A DNA stretch of 54,717 bases from an uncultured Candidatus Woesearchaeota archaeon. GTDB lineage: Archaea; Nanobdellota; Nanobdellia; Woesearchaeales; B29-G15. The position numbers and the translations under genes were made by a program. Below the pieces are notes generated by a model. That model did not search any database and had not been told where the DNA came from. It was given only the letters and a program-made list of their open reading frames with translations. The stretch covers positions 1-54,717 of the forward strand of contig CAIWSB010000008.1 in assembly GCA_903915225.1 (NCBI GenBank). Reading direction: 5' to 3'. Below, piece by piece: positions 1 to 10,900 of the stretch (position 1 is the stretch's first letter; every line of letters starts with the position of its first letter).

Positions 1-378
1 ATGGTTTAACAGCCCCAACCCAATCTTGTACAGTAGGTATAGGGGCTTGTGCAAGCACGGGAACCCAATCCAAAACTTGTGATGGCGTTTCTGGATGGAG
101 CGAATATGGAGCATGTTCAGCCACAGCCGGCACTCCTGGCCAAGAGATCTGCAACGGCATAGATGATAACTGCAATGGGCTTGTGGATGATGGTTTAACA
201 GTCCCAACTCAATCATGTACAGTAGGTATAGGAGCTTGTGCAAGCACGGGAACCCAAGTCAAAACCTGTAATGGCATTTCTGGATGGAGCGAATATGGAG
301 CATGTTCAGCCACAGCCGGAACTCCTAGCCAAGAGATCTGCAACGGCATTGACGATGACTGCAACGGACTTGTGGATG
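1..378 (+). repeat. Two tandem near-identical 189-bp (63-aa) coding repeat units
   Basis: 'atggtttaac ag.cccaac.caatc.tgtacagtaggtata.g.gcttgtgcaagcacgggaaccca' at 1 recurs at 190. Both units contain SGWSEYGACSATAGTP and EICNGIDD.CNGLVDD. Confidence 0.85.
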
Positions 379-2732
379 ATCAATATGTACCTCTCCCAAC
401 ATCTTGTGGAGTAGGTGCTTGTGCTAACACCGGCTCAACTTCCTGCATATCCGGTTCAGTTGTAGATTCTTGCACACCTGGAACCCCTACTACCGAGATC
501 TGCAATGGCATAGATGATAACTGTGATGGCCAAGTTGATGAAGGCGTAAAGACCACGTTCTACAAAGACGGCGATGGTGACGGTTACGGTGGCCCCCTTG
601 TGACCACCCAATCCTGTTCTGCTCCAAGTGGATATGTTTCCAATAATTTAGACTGTAACGACAACAACCCGGCAGTAAATCCTGGGGTGATAGAGGTTTG
701 TAACGGCATTGACGATAACTGCAATGGCCAAAAAGATGAAGGCTTCCCTGATACGAATCAGAATGGAAAAGCCGACTGCGTTGACCCCAACAGCCCCCCA
801 ATAACAGAAATAACTGCTCCAGAAGCAAACAGTTGGCACAATGGGCCATTTGCAGTCACATTGATAGACTCTGATGCAGACGACGATACGTTTACCTGTG
901 AGTACAGCGTATGGGTCAAGCGCCCAGACAGATGGGATGAAACAACTCTCTCTACTCCAAGAACTTGCAATTCCGCAGTCATAATAGACTGCCCCGCAGA
1001 GGGTTATGACTACTGTGAAATCCATGCTAGTGCAACGGACAAGTGGGGTGCCACAGGCACTACAGCCATGCGGCTTTTCTCCCTTGACTGGACCGGTCCA
1101 AATATCCGCATAGTGAAGCCATTGGCAAATGCGATCACAGGAGATAAAAGGCAGCAAATTGAGACAGCAATTAACGACCGTGGAGTTGGCCTGGACATGA
1201 CCAGCGCGAGGCTTTATGTCGATGGGACAAAAGTGGCTCCCGTTGTTACGGCAACAGATATAAAATTCACCCCGGCATCTGTGAAATACACACCAACAAC
1301 AGATTTGGCAGAAGGCAAGCACAATCTTAAGGTTCAGATGAATGACACTCTTCGCAACCCTTCAACATTGGAGTGGCAGTTCACAGTTGACACAACAAAA
1401 CCAGCAGTGAACATACTCGCACCAACAATTTTTGATAAGATTACCCGCACCCAGAAGGTTATTGTTGAGACCAATGAGATGGTAAAAAAAATCAGAGGAA
1501 GCACCGCCACGGGCAGGACATTCACACTCTGCACAAACTGTGACCTGACAGGCAATACCCTTGTATTTGATGAGGGCACCAACACCCTTACGGTGACTGC
1601 AGAGGATTATGCCGGCAATCCAGGTACAGCAGCTGTTAGCTTCTTCATTGACTCCCACCCACCGCAGATACAAAAGACGCTCCCAGACAACGGAGTCACA
1701 ATCCAAGGCTCAGTTTTCACAGTCCGTTACACTGAGGACAACCTAAAGAAAGTGATTCTCCATTGGAGGGTTTACTCACCGCTAGGCCCAGAGCAGACAA
1801 CTGAGTTTACAGGCTGCACATCGGGAAGGAACCAGGAGTGTTCAAATGAGGTGTCCATGAAGGCCCAGGATGGTAAAACAATCCAATACTGGTTCGAGCT
1901 CCAGGATGGTGTTAACACACCAGTTCTTTCCAGCAAAAAACTGGTAAACATTGACAGCACAAAGCCGGTGATAACAATCAGCTCTCCAACCGTGAGCCTG
2001 TTCAACAAAGCATCAGTGAACCTAGGAATATCGCTAAGCGAGGCAGCAAGCCTGGCGTACACAGACAACGGCAGGACAGTCAACCTCTGCACGTTCTGCG
2101 ACGGCTTCAACGGCGCCAGGAGTTTCAGTGATGGTGAACACAAACTCACCTTCAAATCCACAGATAAGGCGGGGAACCCGGCAGATGAAAAAACAGTGAC
2201 ATTCACGATTGACACAACAAAGCCAGTGATAATTTCGGTTTCCCCAACAAATGGGTACACTGCAGGAACATTTGAGGTGCAGTACACAGCCACTGACCTG
2301 GCCACGGCAATCCTCCATTATGGCAGCAGCCAGATGGAACAGCCATGTACCAAAGGAACAAGCCAGACCTGCAAATTCAGTCCACCCGTAACCAACGGAA
2401 ACAGCTTTGATTATTACTTTGAGCTAAAAGACACAGCTGGAAACATTGCAACATCCAGCAAGAAACGTGTTACAGTGGATACAGTCAAGCCCACATTCCC
2501 AGTTGCATCCCTTACTCCATCCAGAGGGGGTATTGATTTCAAAATCCTCCTCAGCGAGAAGGTTAGCAAGCTGAGCTACAATGCCGGCGCCGGGGATAAA
2601 CTCCTCTGCGTGGGCTGCAATGCATACAACATCAAGCAATCCTTTGCACCAGGCACTTACACAATTACGCTAAAGGCAGAGGACTTCGCGGGGAATTCAA
2701 ACACAAAAATTGAAACAGTAACTGTGACATAA
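1..2732 (+). CDS. Large secreted/surface protein with MopE-like metal-binding repeats (CNGIDD[ND]CNG) followed by Ig-like/'TVDTTKP' repeats; 5' end truncated by the window edge
   Basis: The ORF listed from 183 (GTG) stays open in the same frame back to base 3. Translation from 3 is GLTAPTQSCTVGIGACASTGTQ..., identical in style to the downstream unit, so the gene starts outside the window. Repeats [37 protein letters not shown]. Confidence 0.85.
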   Translation, partial: GLTAPTQSCTVGIGACASTGTQSKTCDGVSGWSEYGACSATAGTPGQEICNGIDDNCNGLVDDGLTVPTQSCTVGIGACASTGTQVKTCNGISGWSEYGACSATAGTPSQEICNGIDDDCNGLVDDQYVPLPTSCGVGACANTGSTSCISGSVVDSCTPGTPTTEICNGIDDNCDGQVDEGVKTTFYKDGDGDGYGGPLVTTQSCSAPSGYVSNNLDCNDNNPAVNPGVIEVCNGIDDNCNGQKDEGFPDTNQNGKADCVDPNSPPITEITAPEANSWHNGPFAVTLIDSDADDDTFTCEYSVWVKRPDRWDETTLSTPRTCNSAVIIDCPAEGYDYCEIHASATDKWGATGTTAMRLFSLDWTGPNIRIVKPLANAITGDKRQQIETAINDRGVGLDMTSARLYVDGTKVAPVVTATDIKFTPASVKYTPTTDLAEGKHNLKVQMNDTLRNPSTLEWQFTVDTTKPAVNILAPTIFDKITRTQKVIVETNEMVKKIRGSTATGRTFTLCTNCDLTGNTLVFDEGTNTLTVTAEDYAGNPGTAAVSFFIDSHPPQIQKTLPDNGVTIQGSVFTVRYTEDNLKKVILHWRVYSPLGPEQTTEFTGCTSGRNQECSNEVSMKAQDGKTIQYWFELQDGVNTPVLSSKKLVNIDSTKPVITISSPTVSLFNKASVNLGISLSEAASLAYTDNGRTVNLCTFCDGFNGARSFSDGEHKLTFKSTDKAGNPADEKTVTFTIDTTKPVIISVSPTNGYTAGTFEVQYTATDLATAILHYGSSQMEQPCTKGTSQTCKFSPPVTNGNSFDYYFELKDTAGNIATSSKKRVTVDTVKPTFPVASLTPSRGGIDFKILLSEKVSKLSYNAGAGDKLLCVGCNAYNIKQSFAPGTYTITLKAEDFAGNSNTKIETVTVT

Positions 2733-2804
2733 GGAGATTATCCCTCGCATAATACTTTCAAAATAAATTATTATCATCAACTCGAGTAAAAAAAGGTGAT
2801 TTAG

Positions 2805-3662
2805 TTGGAAAAAAGAGTAATTGTAGGTATAGTATTAGTTCTAGGAGTATTTTTTGTTTTGAATGCAATCAGGGCTTCAGGAGTGCAGCCAGGGCCAATC
2901 CTTTTCATTGACAAGCCTCAAGGCATTTACGGAACGGGCAGGGTCTGGCTGGACATAGAATTCAGTGGCGGACTGGCAACCATGGAGTATGCCCTGGATA
3001 CCCAGCGCCCGCAAAGGCTGTGCAGCAAATGCACCAGCTACCAGGGCTACAAGGCATTCAGCGATGGCAAGCATACATTCAGTGTGGTTGCCACAGATGG
3101 CTTAAACAATAAATATTATGCCACCAGCGCATTCACAGTTGACACCATCAGGCCAAGGATTCTTGGAGTTGAGCCAAAAAACTATGCTAAAGGGGAATTC
3201 AAGGTGAAATATACTGAGCCCAACCTGAAGCTTGTAACGCTCTTCTTCGGAAGCAACAGCGATACCAGCGGGAGCTGCAATTCCGGGGAGTGTAGCTTTG
3301 TTGAATCATTGATTGAAGGAAGCGTAATAAGCTATTATTTCGAGCTGATAGACGCAGCAGGCAACATGGCCCGCTCAAATACAGTAAAAGTAAAAGTTGA
3401 TTCAACTGAGCCAATAATCACTGTGATGAAGCCGGAAGAAGGCAGTTTGTATCGCAGGAATGTTGAGTTTGTTCTTGGCGCAAATGAGCGGCTCAAGAGA
3501 CTTAGCTACAAGGTGGGGACAATAGAAAAGACACTATGCGCAAGTTGCCAGTATTACAATGGCAGGCAAGCCATTGCAGCAGGCAACCAGCTCATCACTT
3601 TCTATGCAGAGGATTTTGCAGGAAACATCGGCACCAGCGTTCGACGGGTGGAAGTGATTTAA
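2805..3662 (+). CDS. Secreted Ig-like repeat protein, paralogous to the C-terminal part of the preceding gene
   Basis: Hydrophobic N-terminus (VIVGIVLVLGVFFVLNAI). Repeats 'FTVDTIRPRILGVEP', 'LCSKCTSYQGYKAFSDGKHTF', 'LCASCQYYNGRQAIAAGNQLITFYAEDFAGN' match the 'LC..C..YN..QSF..G..TITLKAEDFAGN' end of the upstream ORF. Confidence 0.75.
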   Translation: MEKRVIVGIVLVLGVFFVLNAIRASGVQPGPILFIDKPQGIYGTGRVWLDIEFSGGLATMEYALDTQRPQRLCSKCTSYQGYKAFSDGKHTFSVVATDGLNNKYYATSAFTVDTIRPRILGVEPKNYAKGEFKVKYTEPNLKLVTLFFGSNSDTSGSCNSGECSFVESLIEGSVISYYFELIDAAGNMARSNTVKVKVDSTEPIITVMKPEEGSLYRRNVEFVLGANERLKRLSYKVGTIEKTLCASCQYYNGRQAIAAGNQLITFYAEDFAGNIGTSVRRVEVI

Positions 3663-3818
3663 CCCTTTATTTTTATTGTTTAGTTCCAATTCGGTAATAA
3701 CATGTCTCCCTCTGTAATCCTATATTTTTTGGGACAACAATGCTTTTAAATCATCTTTATCTACACCTGTCCAGTAGTTATTTTTCAGTGCTACTCAAAA
3801 AGTGATGGGGGGGTTAAC

Positions 3819-4478
3819 GTGAAACTACTCAAATCAGTCGTACTTATAGCTTTATTTTTGGTATTGCTAAATGGTGCATTTGCACTATCAGCAACAATAG
3901 GAAATTCCAGAGTTATACTCAGGCCGGATATAACGCCTGGCCAGGAAACCAAGATTGACCGCTCAATCTTACTCAAGAATGCCAATGAGTATCCTGTTGT
4001 CGTCATCCTTTCTGTTGATGATAAATACTCCAAGATAATTTCCTTCCCAAAGAAAGAGTATGCCCTGGACAAGAACGGAGAGATTGACGCCCCATTCACA
4101 GTCACCCTCAATGAGGAGGGCTACTATGACATCAAAATCTACGTGCTATTCAAACCAAATGACATTGCTGTCAAGGATTCACCAGTGGGGCTGACTGCAA
4201 GTGTTGTCGTAATCACCACAGGCTACACCGGAGATGGCACAGAGGGGAACGAGACCACAACCCCGACAACTACGCCAGGCAATAACACAACCCCTACAAC
4301 CGTAACACCTGACAACAACACACCCACAACACCAGCACCAACAGTAACACCAACTACAATCCCAACAACGGGCGGCAAGAAGGGACTATCCCCTGCGTTT
4401 ATTGCAGTTGCAATCATCCTGGCTGTGTTCATCATCGGTGGAATCATCACAATCATAATATTAAGGAAGGTATGGTAA
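3819..4478 (+). CDS. Membrane-anchored surface protein with signal peptide, Thr/Pro-rich stalk and C-terminal TM helix
   Basis: N-terminal hydrophobic segment, TTTPTTTPGNNTTPTTVTP stalk, C-terminal AFIAVAIILAVFIIGGIITIIILRKVW. Confidence 0.75.
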   Translation: MKLLKSVVLIALFLVLLNGAFALSATIGNSRVILRPDITPGQETKIDRSILLKNANEYPVVVILSVDDKYSKIISFPKKEYALDKNGEIDAPFTVTLNEEGYYDIKIYVLFKPNDIAVKDSPVGLTASVVVITTGYTGDGTEGNETTTPTTTPGNNTTPTTVTPDNNTPTTPAPTVTPTTIPTTGGKKGLSPAFIAVAIILAVFIIGGIITIIILRKVW

Positions 4479-4479
4479 A

Positions 4480-6528
4480 ATGGCAGCCAAAAAACTCGTC
4501 TTGTTTTTATTCGCACTACTGCTCTGCATAAACATCGCCAGCGCCTATCAGACAGGCAGCGTGGCATATGTTGTAAAGAACACCTACTACGCAGACCAGA
4601 TAATGGTTGACACCCTTGAGGACATGGGTTTCACAGTAACCCTCCTCAAGACCTCGCAGCTAGCAGGCGTTAACTGGGACAGCTACCTTTTCCTCATGGT
4701 CAACGATGAGATTTTTACAAACCCTGGCGACGTGCCAGTCAACCAGAAGAAATGCCTCATACTCAATACCTGGAACCTCAATGACTTCCACTGGGCAAAG
4801 CAAGGCTCCCAGTATGCCAGCTCCCAGCCAATTATCCTCTTAAATCAAAAGCCGGGGCACATAATCACACAGGGGCTTGGACAGAATGTCACAGTATACA
4901 CCAGTGCTAAATATGTTGGTGACGGTGTAAACGTGCCAGTCAACTACCTCTACAGGTTTGACAAGGCCACTGGCTTAACATCTGTTGTATCAACAATAAT
5001 AAATTCACTTGACGCAGTGATTGCCACAGCAGAGAAGGGCGCAAAGCTCAGGGACGGGGTTTATGCGAACGAGAAAGGCGCATTCTTCGGCATTTCCGAA
5101 ACAGCCTACTGGACACCTGCTGCAAAGACACTGTTTGAAAACACAGTAATATGGCTGCTCACAGACACAGCCCCACCCGTTATACTCGGGAATGTTGTCG
5201 TTGACACAATCACCGAGACCAGTGCCCGGGTCGCATGGACAACAGACAAAGTATCATCCTCAGTTGTCAACTACGGCACAACCACTGCTCTTGGCAAGAC
5301 CGCATCTGCCGCTGGCCAGGTAACATCACACAGCGTTACCCTGACTGGGCTGAGCCCGCTCACAAAATACTATTTCACAGTCACCTCATGCAATGCAGAT
5401 AACTACTGTACAACCTCGGCACAGGGGGACTTCACAACCAAGGACTTGACGCCACCAGCGATAACTCTCCTTGATGTGACAAGGCTGACTGATAAGGAGG
5501 CTGACATCACAGTCAGCACAAACGAGCCAGCCAGTGCAAAGCTGTTCTACGGAACATCATCTGGCTCTTTGACTCAGACAAAGGAATTCACAAACTTTGC
5601 TGCGAGCCATGTTTTCCTGTTAACTGGACTTACAGACCATACTAAATACTATTATAAGGTCCATGTCTGCGACCAGTACAGCAACTGCGCAGACTCTGCC
5701 GTGAAGGACTTCACAACCAAGGATTTCACAGCCCCAGGCGCGCCATTGAACCTGATTGCTTCAGTTATCAATGCCAACAGGCACATCCGCCTGGACTGGG
5801 CAGCTCCAACCGGAGAGCCAGTGGACCATTATAATATCTATATATCAGGAACCCCATCTGGATTTAACTTCAACACCCCGACTGCAACCACCCAGAGCGT
5901 ATTCTGGGAGGACGCAACTGCACAGGACGCGCAACAGCGCTTCTATGTGGTTAGGGCGGCAGATGCAGGTGGCAACGAGGAGAAGAATACCAACATTGTT
6001 GGGAAATTCGATATCAACCTTGCGTCAGGCTCAAACCTCATCTCACTCCCATTGGTGCCATTTGACACATCAATGGCTGCAGTGATGCACCAGGATTCAA
6101 GCTTTTACCCAGTTAAGGAAGTAATCAGAAACGGGGCATCAGGCTACGAGACAGCCACATTCAGCTCAGGGGCATGGGTACAGCCTTTTGAGATGAAGAA
6201 CAATGAGGGTTATTTCCTCAAGACAGACAATGTTTATGTGTTCACCATGGTGGGCAGGCCAACCAGCGCCCCGCAAACAGTTCAGATTAAGGCAGGCGTT
6301 AACTTTGTCGGCTGGACCTCACTGAACACACGAGCATTATCAGCAGCAATTGCCCAAGGTTCACCGATTGGAGAGGTCTTCAACTATGTGGCGCCGGACA
6401 TCTATAACATTGCCACGTATTACGCAGAGCACAACTGGTGGGCATGCACAACAATGTTTGATCTCACACCTGGCCACGGCTACGTGTTCAAGTCATCACA
6501 GGCAACAACCTGGGAGTACACCCCATAA
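4480..6528 (+). CDS. Secreted protein with two FN3 (purple-acid-phosphatase-like) domains
   Basis: Signal peptide. Repeated '...TSARVAWTTDKVSSSVVNYGTT...HSVTLTGLSPLTKYYFTVTSCNADNYC' pattern. Starts 1 nt after the upstream stop. Confidence 0.75.
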   Translation: MAAKKLVLFLFALLLCINIASAYQTGSVAYVVKNTYYADQIMVDTLEDMGFTVTLLKTSQLAGVNWDSYLFLMVNDEIFTNPGDVPVNQKKCLILNTWNLNDFHWAKQGSQYASSQPIILLNQKPGHIITQGLGQNVTVYTSAKYVGDGVNVPVNYLYRFDKATGLTSVVSTIINSLDAVIATAEKGAKLRDGVYANEKGAFFGISETAYWTPAAKTLFENTVIWLLTDTAPPVILGNVVVDTITETSARVAWTTDKVSSSVVNYGTTTALGKTASAAGQVTSHSVTLTGLSPLTKYYFTVTSCNADNYCTTSAQGDFTTKDLTPPAITLLDVTRLTDKEADITVSTNEPASAKLFYGTSSGSLTQTKEFTNFAASHVFLLTGLTDHTKYYYKVHVCDQYSNCADSAVKDFTTKDFTAPGAPLNLIASVINANRHIRLDWAAPTGEPVDHYNIYISGTPSGFNFNTPTATTQSVFWEDATAQDAQQRFYVVRAADAGGNEEKNTNIVGKFDINLASGSNLISLPLVPFDTSMAAVMHQDSSFYPVKEVIRNGASGYETATFSSGAWVQPFEMKNNEGYFLKTDNVYVFTMVGRPTSAPQTVQIKAGVNFVGWTSLNTRALSAAIAQGSPIGEVFNYVAPDIYNIATYYAEHNWWACTTMFDLTPGHGYVFKSSQATTWEYTP

Positions 6529-6530
6529 AA

Positions 6531-7922
6531 ATGAAGCAGTTAATACTCATCTGCCTGGTAATGTGTATTGTCTGCACCAGCCTTAGCGCTGCTGCAACAC
6601 TAACCATATTACCAAATGCAGATGCCAGGATTGAGGACAGCGACCATGCTGCCACAAACTATGGCACTTCATTCCAACTCAAGGTGGGGAAGTACACAAG
6701 CTACGCCATGCGCAGCTATCTCAAGTTTGACATAACACAGCTGGCAAGCCTCGACTTCAGTGATGTTGACCTGGTGCTAAGTGAGGTTGGGGGCTCAGGC
6801 ACAACGCTGGTTGAGGCACACAAGGTTACTGATGATTCATGGACCGAGACAGGGATTTTATGGAGCAATGCCCCACTTATTGATCCAACTGTTCTGGTTT
6901 CACAGAGCATTGCCACTGGCACCGGTCCAGTTAGGTTTAATCTCACATCATACGTGAGGCAGAGCCTGGCTGCCAGCGATAATACACTCTCTGTTGCTTT
7001 GAAATCAAACAACGAGGTTCTGCAGGAGAACTATAAGATTTTCTTCGCGCGGGAGAACCCCTCAAGCCAGCCAATGCTGGAGATAACATATGCATCGAAG
7101 CCACCGGTTATTGGCACAGTAACAGCACCAACAAGCGCCAATGAGGGTTCATCAATTAACTTGACATTCACGGTCACAGATGCAGAGGGGGATATTGATA
7201 CAACAAAGATATTGCTTGATGGAAATAAGATATCTGACACAACAAGTGCAGTATGGAAGGTTGACTACGAGAGCGCCGGGCAGCACACAGTCCTATTTTA
7301 TGTAAACGACTCACACAGAGACTCTGACACAGAAACCCGCACAATCACAATCAACAATGTCCAAAACATCGTGATAAACGAGTTCCTGCCGCAGCCATTA
7401 GTAGTGGCCAAGGAATGGATAGAAATCTACAACCCGCTCACAAGTGATGTGAATGTGAACAACTGCTATCTCACTGAGAACGGTGATTTCATAGTACCAT
7501 TGACGGGAATAATTGCGGCAAAATCTTTCGGGATTGTCTCAAACCTTGCTATCCTAGACAACCAGGGGGATAAGATAAGGCTAATTTGTGGCGAGCTGCT
7601 TGTTGATAAAGTAGCATATGGGAGCTACAATGATGGCAATACAGCTGATAACGCCCCACTCCCTGCACCAGGCCAGTCAGGTGGGAGAAAGATTGACGGA
7701 TTGGACACGGATGTGGACAAGAATGACTTTACAACCTTTGCGATTCCAACACCAGAAGCGCAAAACCAGGCTTACAATAATGCTGATACAAACAAGGACG
7801 GGTGCGTGAGCATGCAGGAGCTGCTCACATACATCGGCCAATGGAAGGCAGACCCCATGGGTATAGGCATGGAGAACCTGCTGTCCGCAATCGGCCTGTG
7901 GAAGGCCAAACCAGTATGCTGA
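6531..7922 (+). CDS. Secreted protein: DNRLRE-like domain, lamin-tail-like domain, C-terminal dockerin-like EF-hand segment
   Basis: '[24 protein letters not shown].....SYLKFDIT' (DNRLRE style); '[24 protein letters not shown]' (lamin-tail style); '[23 protein letters not shown]' (EF-hand/dockerin style). Confidence 0.65.
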   Translation: MKQLILICLVMCIVCTSLSAAATLTILPNADARIEDSDHAATNYGTSFQLKVGKYTSYAMRSYLKFDITQLASLDFSDVDLVLSEVGGSGTTLVEAHKVTDDSWTETGILWSNAPLIDPTVLVSQSIATGTGPVRFNLTSYVRQSLAASDNTLSVALKSNNEVLQENYKIFFARENPSSQPMLEITYASKPPVIGTVTAPTSANEGSSINLTFTVTDAEGDIDTTKILLDGNKISDTTSAVWKVDYESAGQHTVLFYVNDSHRDSDTETRTITINNVQNIVINEFLPQPLVVAKEWIEIYNPLTSDVNVNNCYLTENGDFIVPLTGIIAAKSFGIVSNLAILDNQGDKIRLICGELLVDKVAYGSYNDGNTADNAPLPAPGQSGGRKIDGLDTDVDKNDFTTFAIPTPEAQNQAYNNADTNKDGCVSMQELLTYIGQWKADPMGIGMENLLSAIGLWKAKPVC

Positions 7923-7926
7923 GGGA

Positions 7927-10900
7927 GTGATAATAATGAAATGCAAAATAATAACATTTTTGGTTTTCCTACTTATTGTGCAGGCAGTCTCTGCATCAAC
8001 AGTTACAAGGTCTTTTTCGACCACAACCCCTGCACCAAACACAGCTCTGCCTGTCACTCTGACAGTTGACGTAACAGGCTCGGAAAGCTACTATGCAGTC
8101 ACCGATACATTCCCCAGCGGATGGATTGTCACAAATCTTGGCGGCGGTTCCCTCAGCACTGACGGCAAGCACATCTCATGGGTTGTTATCTCGGGAGTTG
8201 CAGACACCACCTTTACTTACATAGTCACAACAGCCCCAACAGATGGGGTTTACACATTTTCAGGCAATTATGGTTTCGAGGGGGGACAGGAACAAACAAC
8301 TGGGGGGCAGACGCAGGTTACAGTGACCACTCCGCCAGTCCAGGACACCACCCCACCGATTTTCCTCACACATTCAGTAATGCCAGGCAAGACATCAGCA
8401 ACAGTCTCCTGGACTACAGATGAGGCATCTGATTCCAAGGTAAGCTATGGCATCAGCGGGGCACTTGGCAGCATTGGAGAGTCCAGTGCAAAGGTCACAG
8501 CCCATTCAATCACACTCAGCGGGCTCACATCAGACACAAATTACTATTACAAACTCACCTCATGCGACAGTTCAGGCAACTGCGCCGAGACTGTCATTTG
8601 GAGCTTCAAGACACTTGTATCCAGCCCAGGCTCATACACAGCTGACTTGGATGCAAACTACATCAGAGGCTCAATCACAATTGACGGGGTTAAAGCCCCG
8701 GCCGGCACAATCTATAGCGTACAAGTCACAGCAGGCACAAACACCGGCTACAGCTACTCAGGCACAGTTGATGATTCAGCAATTCCAGGATGGCTGCAAG
8801 GCAACGGCAACTTCGCCACATGCGACCAGCCAGGTTTTAGCACAGGTGATACCTTTGTTGTATCATCATCCGCATGCCAAGGCCAGGTTGAGGGCACATT
8901 TGCAGCATTCGGCAACTCTGGCATTTTATTGAATTGCATTGTTCCACCAACAATAACCAATGTTCACAACACACCAGAGCACCCCAACGAGGCTCAGGTT
9001 GTTACAGTATATGCGGACATTAGCGATAACATCGGCGTTTCCAGCGCCAAGGTGTTTTACAAGATAGATGGCGGTGCATACACCTCTATTGATATGACCC
9101 ACGCTTCACTTTGGAGCGCAGAGCTGGGCAAGCTCCCAGCAGGATCCATTGAATATTATGTTTGGGCACAGGACAGCACAGGCAACACAGCTGAGAGCGA
9201 GCACAAGAGCTTCCCAGTTATTGCAGCAGATGCAGACGGTGACGGCTATGACTCAACAGTTGACTGTGACGACCACAACCCAGAGGTCCACCCGGGTGCA
9301 GTTGAGAAGTGCAACGGCATTGACGACAACTGCAACACCCTTGTTGATGAGGAGAACGCCCAGGGCTGCACAATCTTTTACTTAGACTCAGACAAGGACA
9401 CATACGGAATTGCTACAACAAAATGCCTATGCGCAGCCTCTGGCGATTATTCAGCCACAAGAGATGGGGACTGCAATGATGCAAGTGCATCAGTCAATCC
9501 GGGCGCAGCAGATGTCTGCAACGGCGTAGATGATGATTGTAATGCCGCAACAGCCGACGGCTCTGGAGAAACCGCACCAACTAACAGCAACCAACAGGGT
9601 GTTTGCGCTGGCTCAACCAAAGCCTGTACATCCGGCAGCTGGCAGGATAAATACACAGGAATACCACACTATGAAGCAATTGAAGTGAGCTGTGATGGCT
9701 TGGACAACAACTGCAACGGCCAGACAGATGAGGGCGGGCTCAGCGTCACATATTACCGCGATCAGGATGCAGATGGCTATGGAGACGCCCAAACAACAAC
9801 CCAATCATGTGCAAAACCAGTGGGCTATGTAGCAAACAGCCAGGATTGTAATGATAATAACAAGAACATAAAGCCAGGGGCAACTGAAGTCTGCGATGGT
9901 GTTGACAACAACTGCAACGGCCAGATAGATGAAGAGAATGCCCAAGGATGCACTGCATTCTATGCAGATGTGGATAAGGACACATACGGTGCAGGGACAA
10001 GCAAGTGCCTTTGCGCTGCAACCGGTGATTACACTGCTAGCAGGGCAGGCGATTGCGCAGACAACAACGCTGCAGTCCATCCAGGTGCAACTGAAATGTG
10101 CAACGGCATAGATGATGATTGTAACGCCGCAACACTAGATGGCTCGGGCGAAACAGCACCATCCAACAGCAACCAGCAGGGTGTTTGCACAGGCTCAAAG
10201 AAAGCATGCATTGCCGGGCAATGGGCTGACAAGTACAGCAACATAGCAAAATATGAAATAAATGAAGTGAGCTGCGACGGCCTGGACAACAACTGCAACG
10301 GCCAGGTTGATGAAAGCCTCATGACAACTTACTATAAAGATGCAGATGCAGATGCTTATGGTGACTTGCAAACCACAACCCAGGCATGTTCCAAGCCAGT
10401 GGGATTTGTAAGCAACAGCCAGGACTGCAATGACAACGACAAGGACATACATCCAGGTGCAGTTGAGAAATGCAACGGTGTGGACAACGACTGTGATGGC
10501 CTAATCAATGAAGAGGGCTCAAGCGACTGCACAAGATACTACTTTGATTCAGACAAGGATAATTATGGTACAGTTGCCTCAAGGTGTTTATGCGCACCTG
10601 TTGACAGCTACACTGCACCACAGGGTGGCGACTGCAATGACGCAAGCGCAGCAGTTCACCCAGGGGCAGCTGAAGTGTGCAACGGCATAGACGATGATTG
10701 TAACGCCGCCACACTGGACGGTTCTGGAGAAACAGCGCAATTTAACAGCAACCAAGTGGGTGTCTGTGAAGGTTCAAAGAAAGCCTGCATAGCCGGCCAA
10801 TGGCAGGACAAATACACCGGCATTGCACACTATGAGGCAACAGAAGTCAGCTGTGATAATTTGGATAACAACTGCAACGGCCAGACAGATGAGGGGTTAA

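Noticed and set aside
490-2639. Minus-strand ORFs opposite the MopE-repeat gene (e.g. 648-1322, 1772-2305)
   Set aside because: Antisense shadows of a repetitive Cys/Asn/Asp-rich gene; no plausible domains or ribosome-binding sites.
4240-4478. Archaeosortase/PGF-type sorting signal at the C-terminus of 3819-4478
   Set aside because: A Thr-rich stalk and TM are present but I do not see a PGF/PEF-type motif before the helix.
5756-6085. + strand ORFs in alternate frame (5756-6085, 6350-6586, 8447-8932)
   Set aside because: Fully inside well-supported secreted-protein genes; Thr/Gln-rich frame-shift shadows.
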